In this document: piece by piece, positions 1 through 8,498 of the stretch
How positions within the stretch are numbered: position 1 is the stretch's first letter
Layout: every line of letters begins with the position of its first letter
Source of the DNA: Aurantiochytrium sp. KH105
Taxonomy: Eukaryota > Sar > Bigyra > Thraustochytrida > Thraustochytriidae
Direction of reading: 5' to 3'
Assembly: GCA_003116975.1 (NCBI GenBank)
Contig: BGKB01000139.1
Coordinates: 189,171-253,170 of the forward strand
Length of the DNA: 64,000 nt
The notes under the pieces: generated by a model
What the model was told of the DNA's origin: nothing
What the model saw: only the letters and a program-made list of their open reading frames with translations
The model's database searches: none
Translations under genes and position numbers: made by a program

Positions 1-3000
1 GGTCAAGGTAAGATCATCTGTCATTTCGAGAGTGGATACTTGCGAGATCGCATTATCCGAGAACGTGACACCCTCCACAAGGACACTTCCCGAGGAGCTG
101 GCGATGGACAGCTTCGAAGTTCCCGAGTGCATAATATTTGCAATGTTCGAAGTCAGCTCCAAGTCTGCAGACATGGTGAGTCCAGAAACTCCAGAAACCG
201 CCGCATTATCAAGCGTAACGCCGTCGACAATGACATTTCCCGAGCTTGAAGAGATGATCAAGTCTTCTCCCACGCCTCCAGCATGAGTGATGCGCTGCTC
301 TGTGGCGGCTCCAAACATGAGGTCCCCAGAGGCAAGCGTTAGATCTGCTGACATGGCAAGCGAGGAAACCGAGGAAATGGCATCGCCTTGGAACACAACA
401 TCCTCCACTGCAACGGTACCCGAAGAGGAAATGATCTGAAGCGAGGTGGTGCCAACGTGCTCAATCTGCGCGGTGTCGCCAGAAAGCTCCAGCGTCCCTG
501 ACATGGACTGACTTGTTACTCCATCGAGCGCACCACTGCGAATCGAGACGCCGTTGACCACGACATTGCCGCCGGAAGTGATCGCCAAATCTTGTCCCGA
601 ACCGCCCACATGAGACACGGTCTGAGAACTCGAAGACGTAAATGCGATGTCGCCCCCGTTCAGTCGAAGATTGGCCGACATGTCGAGTTGAGAGACCCCT
701 GCAACAGCAGCACCATTCACAGTGATATCTTCGAGAGAAATGCTCCCACTTGTCGATTGAATCGCAAGCGAGCTTGCTCCAGTATGTGTAATTGAAGCGG
801 CGTCCGCACCGATGCGCAGAGGCCCGTCCATATGCACTTGTGCAACGCTCGAGATGTCTGCGCCGGCAAAGGTCACATCTTCAACAGATACGGTCCCTGA
901 AGCCGAGGCGATGGCCAAGCCTGTGGCGCCAAGATGCGAAAGGCTTGCTGCATCATCCACGAGCTCGATAGTGCTTCCGACCTCGGCGCTTGATATGCCA
1001 GACACTGCACCGCCCGAGAAGACGACGTCTTCCACCCGCACGCTTCCTGAAGTTGACTCAATACGGAGCGAGGTGGCACCAGTGTGCTGAATGGTTGCGT
1101 CATCTGCAGCGAGCGTAAGGGCATTGTCGATGGCGGCGCTTTGAATGTCGCGCATAACCTGGCCATCCACGGTGATACCCTCTATAACAACGTTTCCGGC
1201 AATGCTTGTCACCGTCAGATCACTCCCTGCGTCCCCAAGATGAGTAAAGGCTTGCGCCGAAGTCGAAGTGAGCTGCACGTTGCCGGAAACTTGCACATTT
1301 TGAAGGCCTGTGAGGTCGGTGCCATCAACAGTAATTCCTTCAACGGTGACTGCGCCTGCTTGCGACAACAGATGAAGCCCCGTGGTGCCCGTGTGTCGAA
1401 GGACAGCGGCGTCCATGGACATGGTCAGCTCGTCACTCATTGTCAGTGTCGTCACAGAAGACATGGCAGAACCTGAAAAGTGAACGTTTTCAACAACAAC
1501 GTTTCCTGCCGTACTGACGAGATGGAGATCCCCGCTCGGTCCACCGCTGTGTCGAATTCGCTGCGTGGCAGAATTCTCCATGAGAATATCTGCGCTCACC
1601 GCCAAAGACCCGACGTTGGCGACGTCAGATCCAGCAAAGGTCACACCCTCCACAGCCACTGTACCTGCTGCCGAAGCGATGTTGAGACCATTTGCCCCGG
1701 CATGTTGAATGTTTGCATCATCGTTTGTAAGTTCAAGAGTCCCCGAAAGCGACGCGCTTGTGATGCCAGAAAGTGATCCTCCGCTGACCAAGACGTCCTC
1801 GATCTGAACGTCACCACTGGAGCTGTGTACATGGAGATCCCCGCTTGACCCATCGTGGCGGATTTCCTGGGTAGCATCAGCAGCAAAAAGGAGATTTCCG
1901 GTTGTCAAGGTGCCATCGCCAGGTACACTCATACTGCCAGAGGCAAAGGTGACCTCTTCAGCAATGACATTGCCATTTGTAGAGACAATCAAAAGATCCT
2001 CACTGCCGACGCCACCCTGATGCCGGATCTGCTGCGTTGTATCAGCCTCAAAGACAAGATTGCCAGCAGCAAGAACGACGTCAGTCGGAACATGGACATT
2101 GCCGTTGGCCATTGTCACGCCATCCACCTGAACATTTCCAGCTGTGGAGGCAATGAGTAGGTCCTCGCCGGGCCCGCCTTGATGCGTTAGACGCTGAGCG
2201 GCAGAGTTCGTCAAAGAGATGTCGGAAGGTAACGTGAGAGTTCCAGCGTCCAAAACAACGCCCTCGACAATGACCTCGCCTGCAGAAGAAGAAATCTCAA
2301 GCCCTTGCGTGGATTGGATGCTTGCGCTCGATACGGTCGCGTCGAATTCCACTTGCTGTAGCTGAGAGAGATTTGGTCCGGAAAAAACAACGTCTTCAAC
2401 GGAGACAGTCCCCGTGGTAGACTCGATTCGTAATGGACCCGCAGAGGTCTCGAGAGTTTGCGTATCGAGCCTGAGCGCATCATCGAGAACGAGTGCGCCG
2501 CTGTCGTACCGTAAGGCTGCGCTTGAAAGCAGACCCCCCACACCGTACACGGCAACGTATCCGTTTGGTTGCGAAGTCGCCCGAAGATCGAGGGCGGCAA
2601 ATTCATAGTTGCCTATGTCAAGATCGGCAGAGGCAGTAAGCTGCGTGACGCCAAGTATCTGAGCACCCCCAGCGACCTCGCGCCAGTTCGCGCCATCAAA
2701 AACCAACAAAACTGCGCCCCCGGGAGCAATGACGAAGTCACCGGAGGTAGCTTCTTCGTCGTTGTTCCGAATGACGAGAATCTGGCCCGCCGCAGCGCCT
2801 GCAGAGGTGATTTGGAGGTCATTGACCTCCACAGCCCCATCGCTGGAAATTTGTACAAAACTTGTATCTGCAGAGAGAACAATCGTCGCTCCTGCAGGAA
2901 CGGAGATTCCTGTGAGTATGACGTTTGCATCAGCTGTAAAGGTGCCTGAAGCCGTGATAGGAGCCCCATCCTGTGTTGCAATGGATTCAGCAGTAAGGAT

Positions 3001-5367
3001 GGGTCCGAAGCCGGGCTCAATGCTTCCTGCACGTAATGAGCCCGTTGCTGTGATATCGGCAAGATTTCCGGTAGTGAGAACGAGCCCAATTGTGATGTTG
3101 GATGGAAGCACGAGGACTGCGTCTTGGTCTTCTGGGGGACCCTCTATTCGGAAAACGACTTGGAAGTCGTCGCCGCGAGCCTGCTTAAAAATGAGCGGCT
3201 CTGTGCCGGTAATAACGGTATCAAAGCGGGCCGCATCATTATGTCCTGCGAGACCAAAGACAAGATTGCCAGGGAGATACGTTGTGCTGTCGGCATCGCG
3301 ATTATTTTCAACATGAACATCGCCTTCAGAGATAAGCTGATTTCCTGTGATACCGAGTCCGCCTTCGATGGTCAGGTTGTGTATGAGTTTGAGATGCATT
3401 TGCTCGAAGTTGAGACGCGTGAGATTGATGGCCCCGACGGTAAGATACTCGATAAAATTGGGCGGCGTGAGCTCGCGGCTAACGATGGTCGCGTTTGTGA
3501 TGTCGATTGTGTCGAGAACATTGATCCGACTTGCGTCAAGGGCCCCCTCGATGCGCGCCTCCGAGGTCAGAAGACTGCCTGCGCGAATACTGTTGTCGAG
3601 ACCAATGTCAATATCTCCAAAGCCTTCTTCAATCGTACCCGTTTGAATGCTACCTCCAACGTTGAGATTCCCATCAACGTCGGCATCGTGCGCGGCTCGC
3701 AAGAGGGAAGTTTCGACGATGGTGGCATCAGGCGTGACGCGAATCAAAGTCTCGGACCCGATCTTCGTCTGAAGTTCGTCCGAGGTTCGCACAATAGCCG
3801 CGCGATCTGTGTCGCTACTTGACGTGTTGTACGCAAGCTCGAGTGCGGCGCCTTCACTTGTGGTGCTTACTTGAACAAAAGGTCGGTCTTCGTTGACAGC
3901 GAGTGAGGGAGCGATAATCACTCGTGGTGACTCTACGGTCCCTGAAGCAGTAAGATGACTCGAGACTGTCAACGTCTCATCGGCACCGTCGCTTTCGTCG
4001 CTCTTTTCAATGACAAGAGTCGTTTTGTTTGAAAGAGCCAGAGGCCCGTCGAGCTTGGCGTCGCCCGTGATATGCAGTTGCGCCCCTGGTGTGCGGGTTC
4101 CAATACCGACTCGTCCCTCCTGAGCGGCATCACTAAGCGTAATAACGCCGTTCAGACCGGGATTGACGATGACATCGTTGCGGGCCCGGACCTCCAGCTC
4201 ACTGTCAGTCGAACGGAGATAGCCTGTGAGTCGAAAGCTGTCATCCAGCATGTGCTCGCCAAATTCCAACGCAGTGTGTGTGTTTGTGCTGGCGGCGGCA
4301 TTATTGGCAGAAGTTGGGGCAGAGGTAGTGGTCTGTAGGCTTCTACTCTTTGGGGTGACGGAAAGCCTCCAAGGTAGAGACCACTTGGACGTCGATTTTT
4401 GCTTTGGTACATTTGTCGCAGATTTCTCGCCGGTGCTTTGCTTTTGGGACTCCAGCTGGCGTCTCGCGCGACGTTGCTGTGTGGTCTCCGAACCTTCGAC
4501 TTGCTTGGTCGTGAGCCGTATTGTGCTCGAGAATGGGTCGGCGTCTCGTGCAGAAACCTCGAGCTCAACGTCTGGGCTGAGACTGTGAATTCCGATGCTC
4601 CCGTCTGGCGTCACTGTCGAGGCCTCCTGAATGAGGAGATTTGCAACATCAAATTCGATTCCGTAATACTGCCGCAACAACACCGACATGACCCACAGGA
4701 CGAAGAGGAGAGACAGTGAAAAGACAGCGCATGTGAGCACGAGACGGAGGGCGTGCTTGCGGTACCTGTAGGGGTTGTACGAGAGATCTCGTGCGGTGAG
4801 AAGCTTTTCTGCTTCTTTGTCAGGAAGAATTCGTGGCGCGCGCCCTCTACTGGCCATTCTTCGCAAGAGTGTCGCGGCTCGTGCTCCTCTCCGCTTGTCC
4901 CCAGTTTCTCTCTCGTCTTTTTTGGCCTCGCCATTCTCCTCCTCATTATCGATCGGATTGTCTCCGGTTTTGGTCTTCTCGTTGGAATTGAGGACGGCGC
5001 CCGTGCCAGCCTCGAGGAGCGCCTCTTTCAGGATCTCCTTTTCGTCCCCTACGAGATCTTTCATCTTTTTTGACCCTGCGACCGGCGACTGTTCTGCCTT
5101 TGGCCCGGGTCCATCCCAGGCCGTTGCTTGTGGCTCGACACCGACGGATGACTTTTTCCTGCCGCCAAAGATTCTGCGTTTCCCCATGCGTGACTTTGTG
5201 GCAGCATTTTTCTCGTCCGTGCTTTCTGCGGGCCGTGCCTTGGACTCATCCTTGTGTTCCTCCGTTGCCGCCTCTGCTGCTGCTGCTGCTGCTGCTGCTG
5301 CGGTGGCGTCATTTTCCGAGCCGTCCTGCGACTTGCGTCGCTCTGCCCACTGGAGATACTCGTCCAT
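1..5367 (-). CDS. Giant single-pass membrane protein with tandem beta-type repeats (3' end outside window)
   Basis: The minus-strand frame is open from the ATG at 5367 to the window edge, giving 1789 visible codons and no stop. The protein starts MDEYLQWAERR. It then has an alanine run (about residues 26-35), a charged disordered region, and one hydrophobic segment near residues 204-226 (plus 4690-4755) preceded by basic residues. This suggests a type II anchor with the long C-terminal part outside the cell or in the lumen. Two motifs follow, GSIGIHSLSPDVELEV and VGIGTRTPGAQLHITG, resembling the VGIGT-x-P-x-L-x-V-x-G element of phage tail-fibre and bacterial peptidase-S74-type proteins. From about residue 960 there are roughly 16 repeats of about 50 residues, each with a core like SSSGxVxVEGVTF. 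Upstream of the ATG the frame stays open but holds no nearby ATG. Function is unknown; a surface or scaffold role is inference. I find no close named homologue. Confidence 0.8.
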   Translation of the reverse strand, partial: MDEYLQWAERRKSQDGSENDATAAAAAAAAAEAATEEHKDESKARPAESTDEKNAATKSRMGKRRIFGGRKKSSVGVEPQATAWDGPGPKAEQSPVAGSKKMKDLVGDEKEILKEALLEAGTGAVLNSNEKTKTGDNPIDNEEENGEAKKDERETGDKRRGARAATLLRRMASRGRAPRILPDKEAEKLLTARDLSYNPYRYRKHALRLVLTCAVFSLSLLFVLWVMSVLLRQYYGIEFDVANLLIQEASTVTPDGSIGIHSLSPDVELEVSARDADPFSSTIRLTTKQVEGSETTQQRRARRQLESQKQSTGEKSATNVPKQKSTSKWSLPWRLSVTPKSRSLQTTTSAPTSANNAAASTNTHTALEFGEHMLDDSFRLTGYLRSTDSELEVRARNDVIVNPGLNGVITLSDAAQEGRVGIGTRTPGAQLHITGDAKLDGPLALSNKTTLVIEKSDESDGADETLTVSSHLTASGTVESPRVIIAPSLAVNEDRPFVQVSTTSEGAALELAYNTSSSDTDRAAIVRTSDELQTKIGSETLIRVTPDATIVETSLLRAAHDADVDGNLNVGGSIQTGTIEEGFGDIDIGLDNSIRAGSLLTSEARIEGALDASRINVLDTIDITNATIVSRELTPPNFIEYLTVGAINLTRLNFEQMHLKLIHNLTIEGGLGITGNQLISEGDVHVENNRDADSTTYLPGNLVFGLAGHNDAARFDTVITGTEPLIFKQARGDDFQVVFRIEGPPEDQDAVLVLPSNITIGLVLTTGNLADITATGSLRAGSIEPGFGPILTAESIATQDGAPITASGTFTADANVILTGISVPAGATIVLSADTSFVQISSDGAVEVNDLQITSAGAAAGQILVIRNNDEEATSGDFVIAPGGAVLLVFDGANWREVAGGAQILGVTQLTASADLDIGNYEFAALDLRATSQPNGYVAVYGVGGLLSSAALRYDSGALVLDDALRLDTQTLETSAGPLRIESTTGTVSVEDVVFSGPNLSQLQQVEFDATVSSASIQSTQGLEISSSAGEVIVEGVVLDAGTLTLPSDISLTNSAAQRLTHQGGPGEDLLIASTAGNVQVDGVTMANGNVHVPTDVVLAAGNLVFEADTTQQIRHQGGVGSEDLLIVSTNGNVIAEEVTFASGSMSVPGDGTLTTGNLLFAADATQEIRHDGSSGDLHVHSSSGDVQIEDVLVSGGSLSGITSASLSGTLELTNDDANIQHAGANGLNIASAAGTVAVEGVTFAGSDVANVGSLAVSADILMENSATQRIRHSGGPSGDLHLVSTAGNVVVENVHFSGSAMSSVTTLTMSDELTMSMDAAVLRHTGTTGLHLLSQAGAVTVEGITVDGTDLTGLQNVQVSGNVQLTSTSAQAFTHLGDAGSDLTVTSIAGNVVIEGITVDGQVMRDIQSAAIDNALTLAADDATIQHTGATSLRIESTSGSVRVEDVVFSGGAVSGISSAEVGSTIELVDDAASLSHLGATGLAIASASGTVSVEDVTFAGADISSVAQVHMDGPLRIGADAASITHTGASSLAIQSTSGSISLEDITVNGAAVAGVSQLDMSANLRLNGGDIAFTSSSSQTVSHVGGSGQDLAITSGGNVVVNGVSIRSGALDGVTSQSMSGTLELSGDTAQIEHVGTTSLQIISSSGTVAVEDVVFQGDAISSVSSLAMSADLTLASGDLMFGAATEQRITHAGGVGEDLIISSSSGNVIVDGVTLDNAAVSGVSGLTMSADLELTSNIANIMHSGTSKLSIASSSGSVLVEGVTFSDNAISQVSTLEMTDDLTLT

Positions 5368-6090
5368 AGCTCCGCTGCTTTTCCAATTCTCCCCGCTACC
5401 TTCTCCGCGCCCTTTAGCACCCTTGCGCGTCCTCCGCGCTCGCGCCCACGTGCTCGTCGCCGTCGACGTCGCCGCTGACGCCGCCGTCCGTGTCGTCGTC
5501 GGTGTCGTCGCCGCCGCGATGGACGATGCGCTCCAACGTCGCTCAACGGAAGCCGCTGGCGGCGCCTTCTCGGCCGCAGGCTCGCACCGTTCGTGCCTCG
5601 GCAGGAGCCTGGCAGCCAGCCAGCCAGCCCCTGCGTGTCGCGGGCGGCCTCGGCCTGCTCCGCGCGCTCCGCGTACGCGCCGGGCGGCCTTGGCGCTTTG
5701 CGGCTCCTCGACCTCGGTCGAGCGGGCTCATTATTTACGCGTATCGGTGGGACGCGCAACGCTTTTCACACAGTGGACCCATGCTGCTTTTACGGTTAGT
5801 CAGTTTGGGGGTAACAGGCGCAACCTTCGGAGCTTGAGGTTGGCGGGACTCGAGCTGCTTCCGGCGAGACACTTTGCCGATCGATGTCAATCAACAGCGA
5901 GCGCGCGCTCATGAGACGCCTCCCCTCCGTTCACTGGATGGACTGGCACATAGGAAAAAAACGAACCAAAGGGCTTGCTTGGGGAAAAAAGGTATACATT
6001 GCTCAGGTGCAGACAGAATTTCTTCCTTGGTTATTTTACTGAACATCAAGAGGGACGGAGAAGAGGCACTCGCCCTTGGCAAACGCAGGC
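5368..6090. other. Intergenic: 5' flank of the giant repeat gene, 3' flank of THOC7
   Basis: This is GC-rich DNA with GCCA-type short repeats around 5612-5632 and an AT-richer stretch from about 5950. It should hold the promoter of the giant repeat protein and the THOC7 3'UTR. I see no supported gene here. The arginine-rich readings are shadows of biased sequence. Confidence 0.5.
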
Positions 6091-6757
6091 CTATTGCTTG
6101 AGTGTCTGTGAGAGCTCCGCCACCGCGTGCATGAGAAGCTGGAATTGCTTGCGTCGCAAATCGAGCTGACCAAGGACGCCTTGCTCGCGATCACGAAGCG
6201 TCTGAAGTTCGGCTTCCACTTCTGCTACCGCAGCTTCAGACACAGCGCGTGGGACCTCCGTGTTGACTTGACTTGCTAACGCCTCGCACTCCTCCTTGCG
6301 TTGACGAACAAGTCTCTCATTTGCGAGTTCCTCTTGCAAGAGGGCAATGTCTTTTTCAGCGGCGTCGATCTGGGACTCTGTATTTATGTATTCGCATTGT
6401 AGAGAGGGATGGTAAGTATGAGTACGTCACAACCAAGTTTCCCTTTTGCTTGCTTGCCTGCTGATTCGATGGAGTTCACGTACGTATTTTTTCCTCGAGG
6501 TGGCCGTACTGGTTGATTTCGTCTTCGGAAAGCTTGGTGACAAGACTTGCCTTGGTGAGCTCGAGTTCGAGAAGCCCAAGCTCGCGCAGGAAGACATTGA
6601 GCGCTGACTCACTGCCCGCTGCCGTTTCTGCATGGAGTGCCAAGAAAGCTCGCGTGACTTGCGCCACAGACGGCTCTGTCGACGGGACAACCGAGTCCCT
6701 CGCCACCAGCCTCTTTTTCACCACATCTACTCGCCGCGACCAGCGATCCAGCACCAT
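6091..6757 (-). CDS. THOC7: THO complex subunit 7 (two exons)
   Basis: THOC7 is a coiled-coil subunit of the THO/TREX complex, which couples transcription to mRNA export in the nucleus. Exon 1 is 6757..6484 (ATG at 6757) and exon 2 is 6377..6091 (TAG). The intron, 6483..6378 (106 nt), starts GTACGT and ends ACAG; joining C with AG restores CAG and keeps the frame. The product is 186 aa, close to the roughly 200 aa of animal THOC7. The C-terminus LDLRRKQFQLLMHAVAELSQTL closely resembles the LELRRKQFHVLLSTIHELQQTL end of human THOC7. Residues from about 95 to the end are heptad-rich coiled coil. The N-terminal part (VDVVKKRLVARD) fits the family start. It diverges from the lipoyl-like gene at 7295. 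Confidence 0.85.
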
Positions 6758-7020
6758 ATCAAATCAGTTCAGTCCTTCCGCCGTCAGTCTCGGTCTCGTT
6801 CTCCCGCGCGAGCGCATCCGCCGTTGCTTCTCCCCTGCTCCCTTCGTCGATATTTTCGCCCTCCTCGCCATCGCTCTCGGCGTCGTCGACGCAGCATCCC
6901 GGTCAGACATCGCTCGCCGCCGGTCGTCTCGAGTCGACCGCCGCGCGACTCCGACCTCGCGCGCGCCCCCGACCTACCCTGATCCATGGCCGGGGCTCCT
7001 CCCGCGCCCTCGCCGTCGCC

Positions 7021-7057
<37 letters not shown>

Positions 7058-7294
7058 CTGCTCTGCTCCGCTCTGCTCCGCTCTGCTCTGCTCTGCTTGC
7101 TCGGCAGGGCGAGCCCCACATGCGTGCCACTTGCGCGCGGCACCTTTGAGCCGCTTGCGCGGACCCACTCGCGGAGCTCGCCACAACGGCGCGCGAGGAG
7201 GGCGCGCACGGCGGGCGGCAGACGCGGATCGGGCGCGGGCGGACGCGAGCGAGCGGGGCCCGCGAGGCGCCGGGACGCGGCGAGGGAGCGCGAG
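6758..7294. promoter_or_regulatory. Divergent promoter region, THOC7 / lipoyl-like gene
   Basis: These 537 bp separate two divergent starts. They contain a TCGCCG-type hexamer run (about 7010-7050) followed directly by TCTGC/TCCGC pentamers (about 7055-7095), a repeat type that recurs before other genes in the window. An in-frame ATG at 6986 would extend the downstream protein through this low-complexity DNA; I treat that as non-coding. No TATA element is clear. Confidence 0.4.
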
Positions 7295-8182
7295 ATGCTG
7301 GGGCGCACCGTCCGCGCGCGCGGCGCGCGCGGCGCGGCCGCGGGCATGGGCCTCTTCCGCGGCAGGCGCCAGGGCCTCACTCGCGCGGCGCGGCCGACGA
7401 CGGCGCCGGCCGCGGCGACGTGGGGCGGGCGCTGGCAAGGCGCGGCGGGCCGGCCCGGCGCGCGGTTCATGAGCGACAAAGCCAAGCTCGTGGTCGAGGG
7501 CGAGGCCGACATGACCAAGGAGAACGACGGCAAGGAGGCTGAGGACCCGGCCAAGATGTCGGGCGAAGAGCTCCTGGAACACGCCGCCAAGGTCCTCCTT
7601 CCGGACGATGGGTACGACAGCTCTAGCGTGGCCACATGGTACAAGGAGGAAGGCGACAAAATTCGGTCGTCGGAGTCTCTCGTGGAGATCGAGACGCCCG
7701 AGTTCTCGTACGATTTCCAGTCGAGCGTGTCGGGTGTCTTGGCCAAAATTGTCAAGCAGGCCGGCGCAGAGGTCAAGTCCGGCTCAGTTCTTGCCTACAT
7801 TGGCAGCACCGAAGAGGAAGCCACCGAGATCCAAGCCTACATGCAGAGCGAGGAGTACGCTGAGCTGAAGCGCGCCAAGAAACGCCGCGCCGAGGAGGCG
7901 GAAAAGGCGGAAGACGCAGACAGCAGTAGTAGCGACGAGGACGCCTCGAAAAATGGTGCGGACCAGGGCGACGAGACACACGAGGTTCGTATGTTTCTCA
8001 AGAACCTCGAAAGTGACATGAGCCGGTACACAGATGACCTCATCGAGAACGGCTTCGACTCGATCCCCGCGCTCGCGACCGTGGAGATGGAGGACCTCAC
8101 GCAATCCGGTGTCAAGAAGGGCCATGCGCGCCTCATCATGCGCGCCATTGATCAATACAATGGCAAAGAAGAAAGTAAATGA
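7295..8182 (+). CDS. Lipoyl-like domain plus SAM domain protein, probably mitochondrial, lacking the lipoyl lysine
   Basis: 295 aa starting MLGRTVRARGARG. The first roughly 60 residues are rich in Arg/Ala/Gly with no acidic residue, as in a mitochondrial presequence. Residues about 100-170 match a biotinyl/lipoyl hammerhead: VATWYKEEGDKIRSSESLVEIET, then SSVSGVLAKIVKQAGAEVKSGSVLAYIG. At the hairpin where E2 proteins have ETDKA, this protein has ETPEF (residues 133-137), so the lysine that carries lipoate is replaced by Glu136. An acidic, low-complexity linker follows, then a sterile alpha motif (about 232-295, ending GVKKGHARLIMRAIDQYN). It is not a usual 2-oxoacid dehydrogenase E2, since no E3-binding or catalytic acyltransferase domain is present. 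Function is unknown; a non-catalytic scaffold role is inference. An alternative ATG lies at 6986. Confidence 0.75.
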   Translation: MLGRTVRARGARGAAAGMGLFRGRRQGLTRAARPTTAPAAATWGGRWQGAAGRPGARFMSDKAKLVVEGEADMTKENDGKEAEDPAKMSGEELLEHAAKVLLPDDGYDSSSVATWYKEEGDKIRSSESLVEIETPEFSYDFQSSVSGVLAKIVKQAGAEVKSGSVLAYIGSTEEEATEIQAYMQSEEYAELKRAKKRRAEEAEKAEDADSSSSDEDASKNGADQGDETHEVRMFLKNLESDMSRYTDDLIENGFDSIPALATVEMEDLTQSGVKKGHARLIMRAIDQYNGKEESK

Positions 8183-8498
8183 ACGCAGGCATAGGCTACT
8201 ACGATTTATGAAGAGACTTGTAATTTCTTTTTCGAGAATCGTTCTCAGTGTGTCTTTTCTTGCGAGAACATGATAGATTCTACCTCTCTCTGATTTGATT
8301 CCACTTTTGTTACGTGCCGAGGCTTGGTGATGACAAGCCTTGCTTGCATCACCAGCACGACAAGGAAGAGAATACTACTTTTGCTGTCATAATGGAAAAT
8401 GCTTCATGGTTGAATTTCTCAATTCTTTCTTTCTTTCTTTCTCTCTCTCTCTCTCTTGTGACGAACGAATGTCAAGAATCTCGAGCCTCATTGTTTCT
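8183..8498. other. Convergent intergenic region with TTTC/TC tract
   Basis: This is the 3' flank shared by the lipoyl-like gene and the hydrolase fusion. A TTTC repeat passing into a TC repeat lies at about 8423-8456. No coding potential is seen. Confidence 0.5.

Noticed and set aside
1-3822. Several plus-strand frames over the giant repeat gene
   Set aside because: The minus strand gives regular 50-residue repeats without a stop; the plus frames are short mirror images.
6986-7294. N-terminal extension of the lipoyl-like protein from an upstream ATG
   Set aside because: It would add a Ser-Pro and Ser-Leu-Cys repeat read from hexamer and pentamer microsatellites; the ATG at 7295 gives a presequence-like start.
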